Shown here: in pieces, positions 1 to 12,400 of the stretch
Position numbering within the stretch: position 1 is the first letter of the stretch
Layout of the letters: each line of letters opens with the position of its first letter
Assembly (NCBI GenBank): GCA_021292105.1
Contig: CM037864.1
Location: forward strand, 45,057,109 to 45,121,108
Direction: 5' to 3'
Length of the DNA stretch: 64,000 nt
Origin: Anadara kagoshimensis
Lineage: Eukaryota; Mollusca; Bivalvia; Arcoida; Arcidae
Program-made: the position numbers and the translations under genes
Notes under the pieces: model-generated
Told to the model about the DNA's origin: nothing
Database searches by the model: none
Seen by the model: the letters and a program-made list of their open reading frames with translations, nothing else

Positions 1-307
1 ACTTACTCCCTCACGGACATTTGTGATTTTACAGTGCTTGGATGTAAAATTGCTAGATATACCAAAATTATGTCTAGTTACATGATGCATTAATTATATG
101 TATTTACACTATCACTTTCTACAGTGTCCACCTCTTACTCTATCTAAAGACCACCTGTCTATAGAAACCAGTCTGAAGTATCCCCATTCAAGTAATAATT
201 TATATTTTTTATGATTTTAAATAAGCAATATAGATGTAAGTCATTGACCATTACAGTATTTTATAATCCTAACATTATATTTATAGTTTATATTTTATTT
301 TGTTTAG

Positions 308-490
308 CCTGATAAAGGACCAAAACCAGTTTTACTTGTGATACCAACAGAGTTAGGGCAACCAGCGCACTCGCAGGCTAAATCCACACATGACCTTAAA
401 CGAGGACACGGAGCCTTTGTTAATTCTATCAGCCAGCTGTGTTTAAAACATGCATCTAAACACCGTAAACGAGTAGTGTCTAATTGGCAG
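308..490 (+). CDS. Unrecognised gene 1, exon a (61 codons)
   Basis: It is bounded by TTTGTTTAG and CAG|GTATGT and is phase 0 at both ends. The peptide begins PDKGPKPVLLVIPTELG and ends in the basic stretch KHRKRVVSNWQ. It is the most ordered-looking part of the protein seen here. Confidence 0.7.
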
Positions 491-3400
491 GTATGTAGCT
501 ACACCCAATCTTAGTCAGTAATTGAACAGAGAAGTTATTTTTATTGTGGTATATTATGCTCATGTATTTTGTGCTTCTAGTGAACCCGATTTCCTTTTCT
601 TCTGTATTTAGAAAAATCCATATTACACTACTGAACTTAGATCTAAAACATTTTTGGTTAAGAAACCCATTTACGCTCGTATCATTTGTAAGTTATAACA
701 TAACTTGTAATATCATACATATAACACATCCCTTCATTGGTTGTAGAAATATTCATATTGCTGTACTAAATGTCAAGTCAACTGTAGCAAGCAGGTTCAC
801 CCGTTGTAATGCTTAGACATCCATTCCTGCTTTCATTAATTAATTCTGAAAAAAATACTAATAATAGAATGTTATTTGACATAGTATCTATCATACTGAG
901 ACATTGACTTAAGGTGTTATAGTTTGAAGTTACACACCCACCCTTGCAACCAAACATGTAGGAAATGGTTACAATAATTTATTATTTGCAATTTATACAG
1001 TTGCCACTGTGTTTCCACTAACAGTGAATGTTTATGATAACATCTAAACACCATAGACATCCTTTAAACTACAATTACAGAATGGTTTCTGTACATACAT
1101 CTTACTAATGGTTCTCTGGATGTATGATTCTTACCAGTACATTATTATTAACCTGGGGCTGCATGGTTAGACTAAAACACTAGGGATAAGGGAGATGGTT
1201 TTTAGTCCAAATAAAAATACAGGATTAGGTCAACTTTTAGCTTCATATAATCTTTTGCTTAAGTAAATAGTTGAATTACTTAATTTTTATAAAGGTCTTG
1301 AAAAGAAGTTGTCTGTTTTGATCATATTCTGCTGGGTGGAAGATGCTTTTATTTCATTTGAACAAATCAAGTACATGTACCGGTACTAATATTTGCTACC
1401 TTGACAGTACTTCTTGTATGTAAAAGGAGATGATACATGTACAACTTATGTAAAGTTATATCAATATTTTATATTGGGAAATGGGTTTAAAGACAGGGTT
1501 AATGACTAATTTTGTAAAACAAGTTCTGTATCTCTTCTATAATTTGCCTACATTAAATTGCAGGAGAAAGTTTCAGTAAGTTGTTATTTAATATATGTGT
1601 CACAAAACCCAGTCTTTGTTTTGTTAGTAGAAATTTTTGATGATTAATATTTGTCTCTTGTATAGTCTTCACCATTGTGAAATTGTTATTCCAGTGACCA
1701 CTAAATGTCATATATCCAGACTAGTTCCTCTCTGCCAATATCAGTGTTTTTAACATTACCACCTATGATTTTGATGTGGGAGTAGATATAAGGATTTGTA
1801 TCAGTCCTAAGTGTTAGAGGGTGAGGCTCAGTGGCTGAGAAAGCTGGGCACTCTGAGCACTCCATTCCAACCCGTCCACCCCCATGATCCCAAAACAGAC
1901 TTGATATAAATGAAAGAATATATCTGGGCCATAAAACTACACTACTCCATTGCACTGCCACTTTCTCTGAGAATTCTGTTATTATGGGGTTCATCCTTGT
2001 ATCGTGTGATAGGTTTTTACATTTGGTTTAGAGTGATATTACTTGACATTTCCCATAAAGAGTGTTGAAACATAACTATTAGAAGTTCTAGTCCCTTAAC
2101 AGATCTCAGCAGATGGAATACAGATAAACCCTATTCACAGAAGAAAGTTCCTGCAGATTGATTTCTAATTCTGCTTTATAAATGTATTTCCTTGTCAATC
2201 ATTGTTTTGTTTTTTAACCTATTTAGAAACTTTTAGAGCAGTCAGATGGAAGTGTAAGTAATAATTCTGTTCTGAGAGGCACAGTTGCCATAGTTACAAT
2301 GCTAATGTATATGTAATAAATTAATGCAGTATTATAACGGAGTAGAAAGGCGGCAAGTGAATGACTGGTTCGTAGCTTGGAACAGAGTTAATAAACACTA
2401 ATCTGACACTTGCATATTTTTCTATTCACAATGACCAATTAAAAATTCTTGACTCAAACTAAATAATTTCCATTATTTGCTGTTTCCCTGGTTTTGTACA
2501 TGTGTGTTTGATTTTCAAGATTTATGTACGAAAAAGATTTAACTATACTTGTTCTATTTTGTTTGCCAATGAATACTTGGCTGCCACAACACTTCACCCT
2601 GCATCAATGATAATAATGAATATACTGCCTAAATTTATATAAAAAGACAGCATTAGCACTAAGATTCATTCAAGATTTTTAAAGACTTTTTTGAATTCCA
2701 TGTTTTTATTTTTGTTTTTAGCTCACCTGACCGAAGGTCATGTGAGCTTATGGCATAGCGCGGCGTGTGTATGTGCGTGTGTGCGTGTGTGCGTCGTTAA
2801 CACCTATTTTCCACTTCTCCTCTGAAACTACCGTACAGTTTTTAATGAAACTTTGTCAGAAGTATATATGGGCCGGTGCAATTCAGATTTGTTCGTGGCG
2901 TTGCCATGGCTACAATAACTAGGTCAAGGTGACCTAGGGGTGCAAAAATCTTAAAAAATCTTCTTCTCCAAAAGTACTGATTGGAGAAAAAATCTGATGT
3001 GATATTTGGCTTCTTTGTGGTCTTAAGCCTATAGTTTGTTCATTTTGTGAAATTCGGATAAAAAATAGGTTACGCGTTTTTGCGTTTAATTTTGAAAAAA
3101 TCGTAAAATAGCTTCAAATTGTTATAACTTGACTATTTGACCAGATAATGACATGGGGTTTTCAGTTTTGACATCTTCTTGTTAGTATCTTCAAAATGAG
3201 GTCAAGGTCAATTGTGAAGGTCGTGACCTAATTTTTTTTATCTCTAATTATAATTATTATCTCGAAAACTATAAACTTTTTGTATAGGCATGTATATTAG
3301 AATGTTGTAGGTATTGATACAACGATCATTTTGATGTATAGAAAAAGGTCATGGGTTCAAAGGTCAAGGTCACAGATGCAAAACAATACCGAAATGGTTA

Positions 3401-6400
3401 ATTATCTCAAAAACTATAAACATTTTGTATAGGCATGTATATTAGAATGTTGTAAGTATTGATACAACGATCATTTTGATGTATAGAAAAAGTCATGGGT
3501 TCAAAGGTCAAGGTCACAGATGCGAAACAATACCGAAATGGTTAATTATCTCGAAAACTATAAACTTTTTGTATATGCATTTATATTAGAATGTTGTAGA
3601 TATTGATACAACGATCATTTTGATGTATAGAAAAAGGTCATGGGTTCAAAGGTCAAAGATGTGAAACAATACCGAAATGGTTAATTATCTCAAAAACTAT
3701 AAACTTTTTGTATAGGCATGTATATCAGAATGTTGTAGGTATTGATACAACAATCATTTTGATGTATAGAAAAAGGTCATGAGTTCAAAGGTCAAGGTCA
3801 CAGATGCGAAACAATACCGAAATGGTTAATTATCTCGAAAACTTTAATTTTTTTGTATAGGCATGTATATCAGAATGTTGTAAGTATTGATAAAACGATC
3901 ATTTTGATGCATAGAAAAAGGTCATGGGTTCAAAGGTCAAGGTCACAGATGCGAAACAATACCGAAATGGTTAATTATCTCGAAAACTATAAACTTTTTG
4001 TATAAGCATGTATATTAGAATGTTGTAGGTATTGATACAATGATCATTTTGATGTATAGAAAAAGGTCATGGGTTCAAAGGTCAAGGTTACAGATGTGAA
4101 ACAATACCAAAATGGTTAATTATCTCGAAAACTATAAACTTTTTGTATAGGCATGCATATTAGAATGTTGTAGGTATCGATACAACAATCATTTTGATGT
4201 ATAGAAAAAGGTCATGGGTTCATAGGTCAAGGTCACAGATGTGAAACAATACCGAAATGGTTAATTATCTCAAAAACTATTAACTTTTTGTATAGGCATG
4301 TATACAAGAATGTTGTAGGTATTGATACAACGGTTATCATGATGTAAAGAAAAAAGTCATCTGGGTTTAGTATTTATGTTGTCTTTAAATCTATCAGCTA
4401 GCTATTAGTTATCAGGTGAGTGTATCAGGCCCATGGGCCTCTTGTTAATTTTAAAAATTTTTGAAAGATCTTTGTTTGTTTTTGTTTTTATTTTTATCTG
4501 TTTTAAAAGATTAAAAGAAAAATTCATTAAAACTGTTTCTGATACACCTGCTGAGTGGATAAGGTCACTAATCGTAACTGGAGGATCTTGGAATTTCACT
4601 TTGCTACACTACACCCAGCTACTAAATGAATTAATATCATCAGATATGCAAGGATTTATTTCTTTTACCTTCAAATTTGTCCACCAGAGATAATAGGGTT
4701 CATCGCTTTAACCTTGCCACAGTTGTCACTTTACCCAATCTAAACCATTGTACATGTTAGGTGTATAGCATATGTTGCTACCTTGTTATAATAACAGACT
4801 TAAGAATCAATGGTCATGTTTTCTAGACAGCCTAAATCACTGTGGTACAGCGTACACGGGATATTAAAGCATAAAATGAGCAAAACAGCCAGTGTAAACA
4901 ACACCAGCGGGAGTCGAAAGCCGATTTTTGACTTATCTGTTCATTTTAACATGTGATGGTGTATTGGGGCATCAATCGGACACATAAATGATTCTATTGA
5001 AATAGTTAACTGCATCTGATACACTGTTTAAACTTTAAAACAAATTGATAAAGCGCAAGAGCTCACCTGTGATTTTGCCGTCGACGGGAGTTTCTTTCCA
5101 ATATTTTAAATTTCACCTGATAAATAAAAATTCTGAAGCGTACAATTCCTCTAGGATGTTAAGAACTACATGTCGACCAAATTTCAGCTCAATGTATTGA
5201 GATATAAAGGAACAGGAGACGTTAGAGGATAACATGCGGTGTACTGGGAATTGCAAAAAGGTGTACTGGGTATTGGCAATTAAGGAGGAAGTAGGTGTAC
5301 TGGGAATTGAGGATTCAAATATCTTGCCAACTGTGCGATTTTCATGTTTTAATGAATTTATATTGAATTTATACTTCTTTTTCAATGACAAACAAAACAA
5401 TTAATTATCTAGTGAAAATCTTCAACATCTATAATTATTAATAATGCATTATAGACGAGATGAAGATGAAACATACATAGACCACATCTTTAACACACAT
5501 TTCCCAGCTAAAATATGACTTATTTATATCAAAGGTCAAGATGAGACAGTCGTCCGTCGTCGAAAGGAGGTATCTAGTGTAAAACAGTTCCACAAATGAG
5601 ACGAGAGTAAAATCAAACGTCTTGAAACTGATTTATAAATAAAAAGTTTGAACAATATAACACATTTTTTTCATTTTTAACATGTTAAACATAGTTCATA
5701 GTGTCATATGTTTATTTTGAATTTTTATTTACGAGGGCCAATCAATAAGAAACCAGCTTAACCTTTTTTCCGGATTAGATCTACCTCTTCTATTTAATGT
5801 AATTCAGTGCCCTCTAGTGTGATGCACTTATCCATCACCCCAGATCTGAAAAAGACAGGGTCATTTTCATTGACACACTCCTCAACTGTCTTCATGACTT
5901 CTTGGTCAGACCTGAAATGACGCCCTCAGGTATCATTTTTCAATTTTGGGAAAAAGAACAAGTCGCTACGAGCTAGGCAGAATGTGGTATTTCACCCCAC
6001 AGCATTCATTGTAACTTTGCAACTGTGTACTCTTGCGTTGTCCTGTTGCGGCGGTTTCACGGATATCAGTTCTCGTGTCGTCTAGCAAGTTTGCATAGTG
6101 CACTCCAGTTATCATTGTACTTCTCTTCGGTTAAAAGTCACACACAATAACACCTTTTGCGTCCCAAAATACTGTGGTCATCACCTTGCCAGTAGACTAA
6201 TGCTTCTTAACCTTCTTTGGCCTAGGGGACCCAGGCCCTATCCACTGACGACTCTGTCCAGTTTTTAGACACTGCCATTTTTGGCCTGTTAGTTTATCAT
6301 AACCATAGCATTTCAAAAATAATGCACTTGGTAAAATATTATATACATTTTTTAATTCCTTAATATCGGATGTGCAACTCAAAAATATGTATTCCGTTAC

Positions 6401-9400
6401 GCTCTGCAAAAAAGTGCCTAAAACTATACTGAAACCTCGATACGCGTGTAATTTTGTATCCGGGTATAAAACATGTATTGAAACAAGGCACAAAAATAAT
6501 GGCCGTGTCGGACAATCGGAAATGGGTTGGTTGGTTGGTTAACGTCGCATCAGCAATTTTCCAGCTATTCGCGACGAGAACTATTAATTTTATTAATCTA
6601 TAAACAAGTTCGTGTATGCATGTGAAGTGCGAGTGTGTCTTATGGTCTGCTTTGTACTAGGACGCACTCATGGCGACTTTAACGTGCTAGCTCACAGAGT
6701 CAGTATGCCGCAGACAAGCGTACCACTCCCCAGGCACATTATACTGATACCAGGTAAACCAGTAAAGGCCAACGGCAAGGAAAAATCACTTTCCCGCATG
6801 TGGTCTGAGTGGGACTCGAACACACAGCGGTGAGAGACCCTGGATTTGTAGATTGATGTCTTATTCATTAGGCAACCGCGGCCTCTCAATCGGAACTGGG
6901 ATACTAGGATGGTCCCTCGTAAAATGAAATGAAAAAACTTTACACATTCTACATACATGTTTCTATAATGCCTATATTGTCTTTTGAGTCTAGTGGCATT
7001 AACGTAAAGACCACCTCTAAATAAGAACAGCTTGTTTATTGAAGCCAGTATGTTCTATGTAAATGCAACCTATATACTGATAACGGTGCACAATTCCGGC
7101 CACTCACCATAAGTGATGCTGTTTAAAACGTGATATATTTTACCTTGAATCGACAATTTTTAATCATTCTATAGACAATAACAAGTACTAATAATAATAA
7201 AAATAAGGTATTACACATATACCAAGCACCAACTGGCTGCAGTTTCACTATCATTTCCTAAGATTTGTCTGATTTAAATAGGCTACTTTTAGCGGAACAG
7301 CACATCTTTACTGGGCTTTCCGTCATTTCTTGAATTTAATAATTTTCCGTAACTGCATCATAAGTGATGAATAGTATGTGTCATTGATTGTTTGTCCCTT
7401 TTGGAGATAACCTACCATCAGATTATGATCATCATCACTGGAAAACGAGGTCCTACCCTCTCCAGTTGATGTAACAGTGTTGGTCTTTTTTTCAGGGTGA
7501 TCAAGTGTAAACTTTGGCCACTGGGGTGAATTGATAAACCCACGTTTAATCCATAGTGACTAATCTCTGAAAAAAAAGCACACAACAAAGTGCACTTGAT
7601 GTGCTTCTGACCAATTGTCAGATGCCTTGGTAAGTTGGTACCCAACTGAAAGCATTTCTCATTACAAGATTTTCTGTCAGAATTAAATGTAATACATGTA
7701 TTCCCTGTGAAATGTCAACTGGCTACATACCATTCTGTAACTCGCTTGTCAGTCGTAACAATATCATAAACTTTATTGACCTTTTCTGGGGTTGCATCAA
7801 TGACAGACCATCTAGAACAAGGGCCTTTCTGTTGCGTTTAAATCCTACAACCCACATTTTTACTTTTAAATTCGAAGGTCATATTTTCCTAGTGTGGATA
7901 CCATATTAGTTTGGATATCCTTAAGTGTTAAACACTTTAATGAAACTATGGAATCACTCTATGTCTCTTAATATTGGCGATTTACCTAATTCAATTTTGA
8001 AATCAAGGTTAGAGCCTTTACTATGAACACCTAATATAAACTTGCACAGTGAAACTTATTTATTATTGTATGCACCATGCATACAAACTGTATCATACAT
8101 TCGCAATCCCCAATTTCTTAAAAAAATTGGGACTTGAAAATAATGTTATACACGATTCCCGGTAACCGTAATTTTGCAATTCCCAGTACACTAAACCGGT
8201 GATGAGAATCAATTCCCAGTACACCACGTCGATCTTTCAACGTCTCCTGCTCCTTTATTTCGCAATACATTGAGCTGAAATTTGGTCGACATGTAGTTCT
8301 TAACATCCTAGAGAAATTGTACGCTTCAGAATTTTTAATCAAGAAGTGAAAATTGACATATTGAACAGAAACTCCCGGCGACGGCAAAATCACAGGTGAG
8401 CTCTTGCGCTTTATCAATTTGTTTTAAAGTTTAAACAGTGTATCAGATGCAGTTAACTATTTCAATAGAATCATTTATGTGTCCGATTGATGCCCCAATA
8501 CACCATCACATGTTAAAATGAACAGATAAGTAAAAAATCGGCTTTCGACTCCCGCTGGTGTTGTTTACACTGGCTGTTTTGCTCATTTTATGCTTTAATA
8601 TCCCGTGTACGCTGTACCACAGTGTAAATGATAGATGATTTATAACAAAACATTTAAATTCAACATTTTTCTGACGCAAAGATTGTAAAATGAATAGGTA
8701 ACAACAAAAATACTGGCATGGACTGTTGTATTATTTATGGAACAGTGGCTTCTGTCTCTTAAAATTAACACAGTGAGTCTGGAACATTAATGATGGGATT
8801 TTTGTCCTGTTACTATGGTGATATTATTGTATTAATACTAAATTTCTAACATCTTGTTTGTGTTTTTGTTGTTAAGTAGTTAAGCATTGTTTTTCAGGGT
8901 AGGACTAGAAGTGTTTATGGTAGCCCTGTGGGGAGTCCTGTTATCCCCCGAAAGGGTAACTATGCTCAAGGATTGGAATGGCCTGTTACTAATGACAACC
9001 AGGAGGTAAAAATGGCCACCAAGGCAACAGCTAGCTTATGCCATGCATCTTCTTGTAGATTATCTGACTTATATGGATAATCTTTAATCCATATTTAAAT
9101 ATTAGTAGCATGTCTTCACATGGATGAGAATTTTTATGTTTAATTGCAATTTTATTTGGCAGGTGAAATGTACTTGTATTTAGTTTGAATCTGCCTGTTT
9201 AATAAGTGTGTAGCATGTGATTTTTAATTTTTGTTTTATATTTATTTTAAGATGTCTGTAACTTAACCATACAAATCTTTTAATATGACTTTTTTTGTAG
9301 ATTTTTTTAGTTTGTATTAATTTAGTGATACTGATAATAAACTCCATGCATTCATATACACAAGCTTTTGCAGAACTATGCAATTCTATATTTACTTTTC

Positions 9401-12400
9401 CTGTAACTACAATACCTTTGTTCTGTCAGAATGTTTTACAATGATCATTAAAATCTATATACTGTTCAAACATTTTGGGTATTAAATAGTATAGTAAAAC
9501 CTGTGAAAAACAAACCCTGCTTAAATAGAAAACCTGTCTAAACTGAACTAATTCATTATGGCATGCTATCATTATTATTATTTGTGTTAACTCCGAAACC
9601 TGTCTAATCTGAACAAGTACAGAAAGTTATATCATTTCTTTTAGAGAGTTTTTACTGTTTATAAGCATTCAGTGTAATTTTTATTCTTGTTATTGAGGAA
9701 TTACCTGAAATGATGCTGTACCTGTGACTTACGGAAAATTGTACACAGCATCCATTTTGGTTACAGTATTTCTCAGTGACCTAAATGAAAATCAGATTCA
9801 ATGTTTACAATTAAATTTTTTCACAAGAAATGGAATATTTTACACCATTTAGATATCTATTAAAAATGATAAATGTCCGTTGTTAAATTTACTGCACCAC
9901 CCACATAATTTTACCAATTAGCAGCATTATTATTAAAAAATAACTTTAATATTTTTTCACCTTTCAATCAATGAATGGTTAGAAATTTGGAAGATTTACC
10001 TAAATATAAATTAATCCAGTTGTAGATGTACAACTTAGTTGTAGTAAGGTGTTGGTATCTGGCTGTACATTTAAGATTTGATCGGCACTGTTCATACTCT
10101 GTCACATACATGTATGTCAGTCAGTACTGTCTTCATGTCTGTCTCTCTTCTTCATCTGTCCTTTTAAATTGGTGCATTATTGACTTTTACTTGTGTAATC
10201 TTCATTTTTGTTTTCAAATTTTAGATGTTCCATCAATACCTGAAACTTAATTGTTTGTAGATGTATTCTTTTCTGTGACCAATCAGTTTCTGTCTGATTC
10301 ATTAATATGGCCCATAAGAAAGACAAACAGCATGCTCAATGATGATCTAGTTTTGTGTGGGTGTGGTCCTTTGTCACCTTGTATATTTACCCCTCCCCCA
10401 ACAAAGTTGAATCACCCTGTCCATCCATCTGGTTGTCTCTCCAAATTGTGTCCGCTTCAATTATCTTTCATGTCTATGGATGGATTTTAAACAAACTTGG
10501 CACAAATGTACCGTAAACCAACATGAGACAATGTGTCAAATACCAATTGATGTCCATAAGTCAAAGGTCAAGGTTGCGGAAAAACATTACATGTTGTGAA
10601 ATTTCTTGTAGAGGTCCAATGAGACCCTTCTTTTAACATTTTTTATTGTTTATAATACAGAAATGTAATTGTTTTGGTTAATTTTGTGGATGTTTCAAAA
10701 AAAATGTTTTGTCTATGTAGTATAAGCAATTAATGTTATCAGATAATTTCAGCTGTTAACATTGACGTGTTGTCAATAAGACAAAGTAGTGGCTAGCGAA
10801 ATCAAAAGATACCACTGGCCCTAAAAATCCAATATAGATTAAAATGTACATATGTGCTCACACACACACACACACTAACGTACATGTACACATTTTGAAT
10901 GTTATGCTTATTTAATTCGTAATATGCATCTAATTGTTGTATCATTTAACAATTTAATAAATAATCTTAATCTACTAATACAAAAATTGCCTGTGTGTTA
11001 ATTTGCAGTAATACCATATACCTGTAATTATATGAATGTATTATGTTAACTTACATATAATATGTTTGACTTTGTATGTATATGATAATATATTGCATCT
11101 TGTGTATCTGTGTACTTGTATAATTGTTTTATTCTATTTTCTATATGTTGAGTTTTATAATTAGTTGTCACATGTTGTTTATTATGTTGAGTTTTATTAT
11201 TTAATTTATTGGTTATGTTGTTTTTGTTCTGTATAGTTTAGTAATAGTCAACTTCATGTTACTTAAAATAACTACTTCCAGAGTTGTGGTTCTGTTTTAA
11301 AATATTTCAAATTTAAATACATTCATAGCAAACTGCAGTATGACATCACAAATAAATACCTAATCTATACATAAAAATGTAGCGTAGCTGAGCTAGTAGT
11401 GATGTATATACCGGTAGTAGATATAATAGAGTAATTTACTGCCTGACTATCTGGCCGAGTCTTTTAGCTTCGTGGTAGAACGCTCCCTTTTTACCCTGAG
11501 AGGGCCGTTTTTGATCCTCAGCCAGGGCACTCGGTGAGAAAGTGGTTTTTTTTCAGGTTTTACCTCCCACTTGTTACAAAAACAATAACATAGTTATTCA
11601 AAACTTAAATCAGTAGTTAATCCATTAGTCTAATCTGGGATTTCCAAAATTATGTGAAAAAGGTTCTAAAGATTATGTTTTCATAATCAGCAATGCACAA
11701 GAGACATATAAACATTTTGAGTCTGCCTGGTTGTGTGGCATACCCAGGCTGTGTTTTCATAATCAGCAATGCACAAGAGACATATAAACATTTTGAGTCT
11801 GCCTGGTTGTGCAGCATACCCTAGGCTGTGTGGTATGCCCTTGAGCAAGACATTTAATTTTGAATTACTTCTGACATACCTAATAAATCGATGGATACTA
11901 ACAAAAATGTTGGATGGGGAGGAAGGGTGGTTAACCTTGTGGTGAACTGGCAAATAGGGGATTTCAGTGGTGCTAAAGTTGAGTTCTCTCAGCTAATTTA
12001 TGCCACAAAAACCACGATAAGCACCAACAATCAGCCTTATAGGTCTGTAGTCCAAGGATGAAACATACACTTGACATGTTAGGTCTCGTGGCTTGTAGAC
12101 TTGGATTAAATCTGTGGTTTATTGTCCTTGGGTATTTTGGCTTTTCTTCTTTTTTTCTTTTGTTGTTGTTTTTTGTTGCAATACCGGTAATATATATGAT
12201 CGTTTTTGTAATGCTTTAAAGAAAGTTTGTTGTGGTTATTTCATTTATTTTTTTGTGAATTTTTGTTATTTAACATTTTATGGTGTTGTTTTCCATAAAA
12301 ATTTAACATTTTTGTCTTTTGAATTTTTTACAGAAAGTGCAACAAGCCAAGAGCCTGGGAACTTTATTTACCAAAGGTAGAGCTGCTGAGGGCAACAAAC

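Larger units (their letters stand above)
4838..8624. mobile_element. 3.8-kb DNA transposon-like element with long terminal inverted repeats
   Basis: The left end CACTGTGGTACAGCGTACAC (4838) recurs inverted at the right end, which finishes in ACCACAGTG at 8624. The arms stay similar, with scattered differences, for roughly 450 bp (4838 to about 5290, and about 8160 to 8624). The pentamer TAAAT lies on both outer sides (4833-4837 and 8625-8629), as a 5-bp target-site duplication would. The terminal CAC and 5-bp duplication resemble Transib/RAG-like transposons. No Transib or RAG transposase was seen inside, so it would be non-autonomous. The interior holds a mariner fragment and a SINE. Confidence 0.8.

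Noticed and set aside
35-110. Possible first exon after TTTTACAG near 35
   Set aside because: The frame closes quickly and no donor fits the phase of the exon at 308.
5113-5400. 95-residue minus-strand ORF, and a related one at 8118-8417
   Set aside because: Both lie in the terminal inverted repeats of the 3.8-kb element. The apparent similarity is from the repeat itself, and there is no transposase motif.
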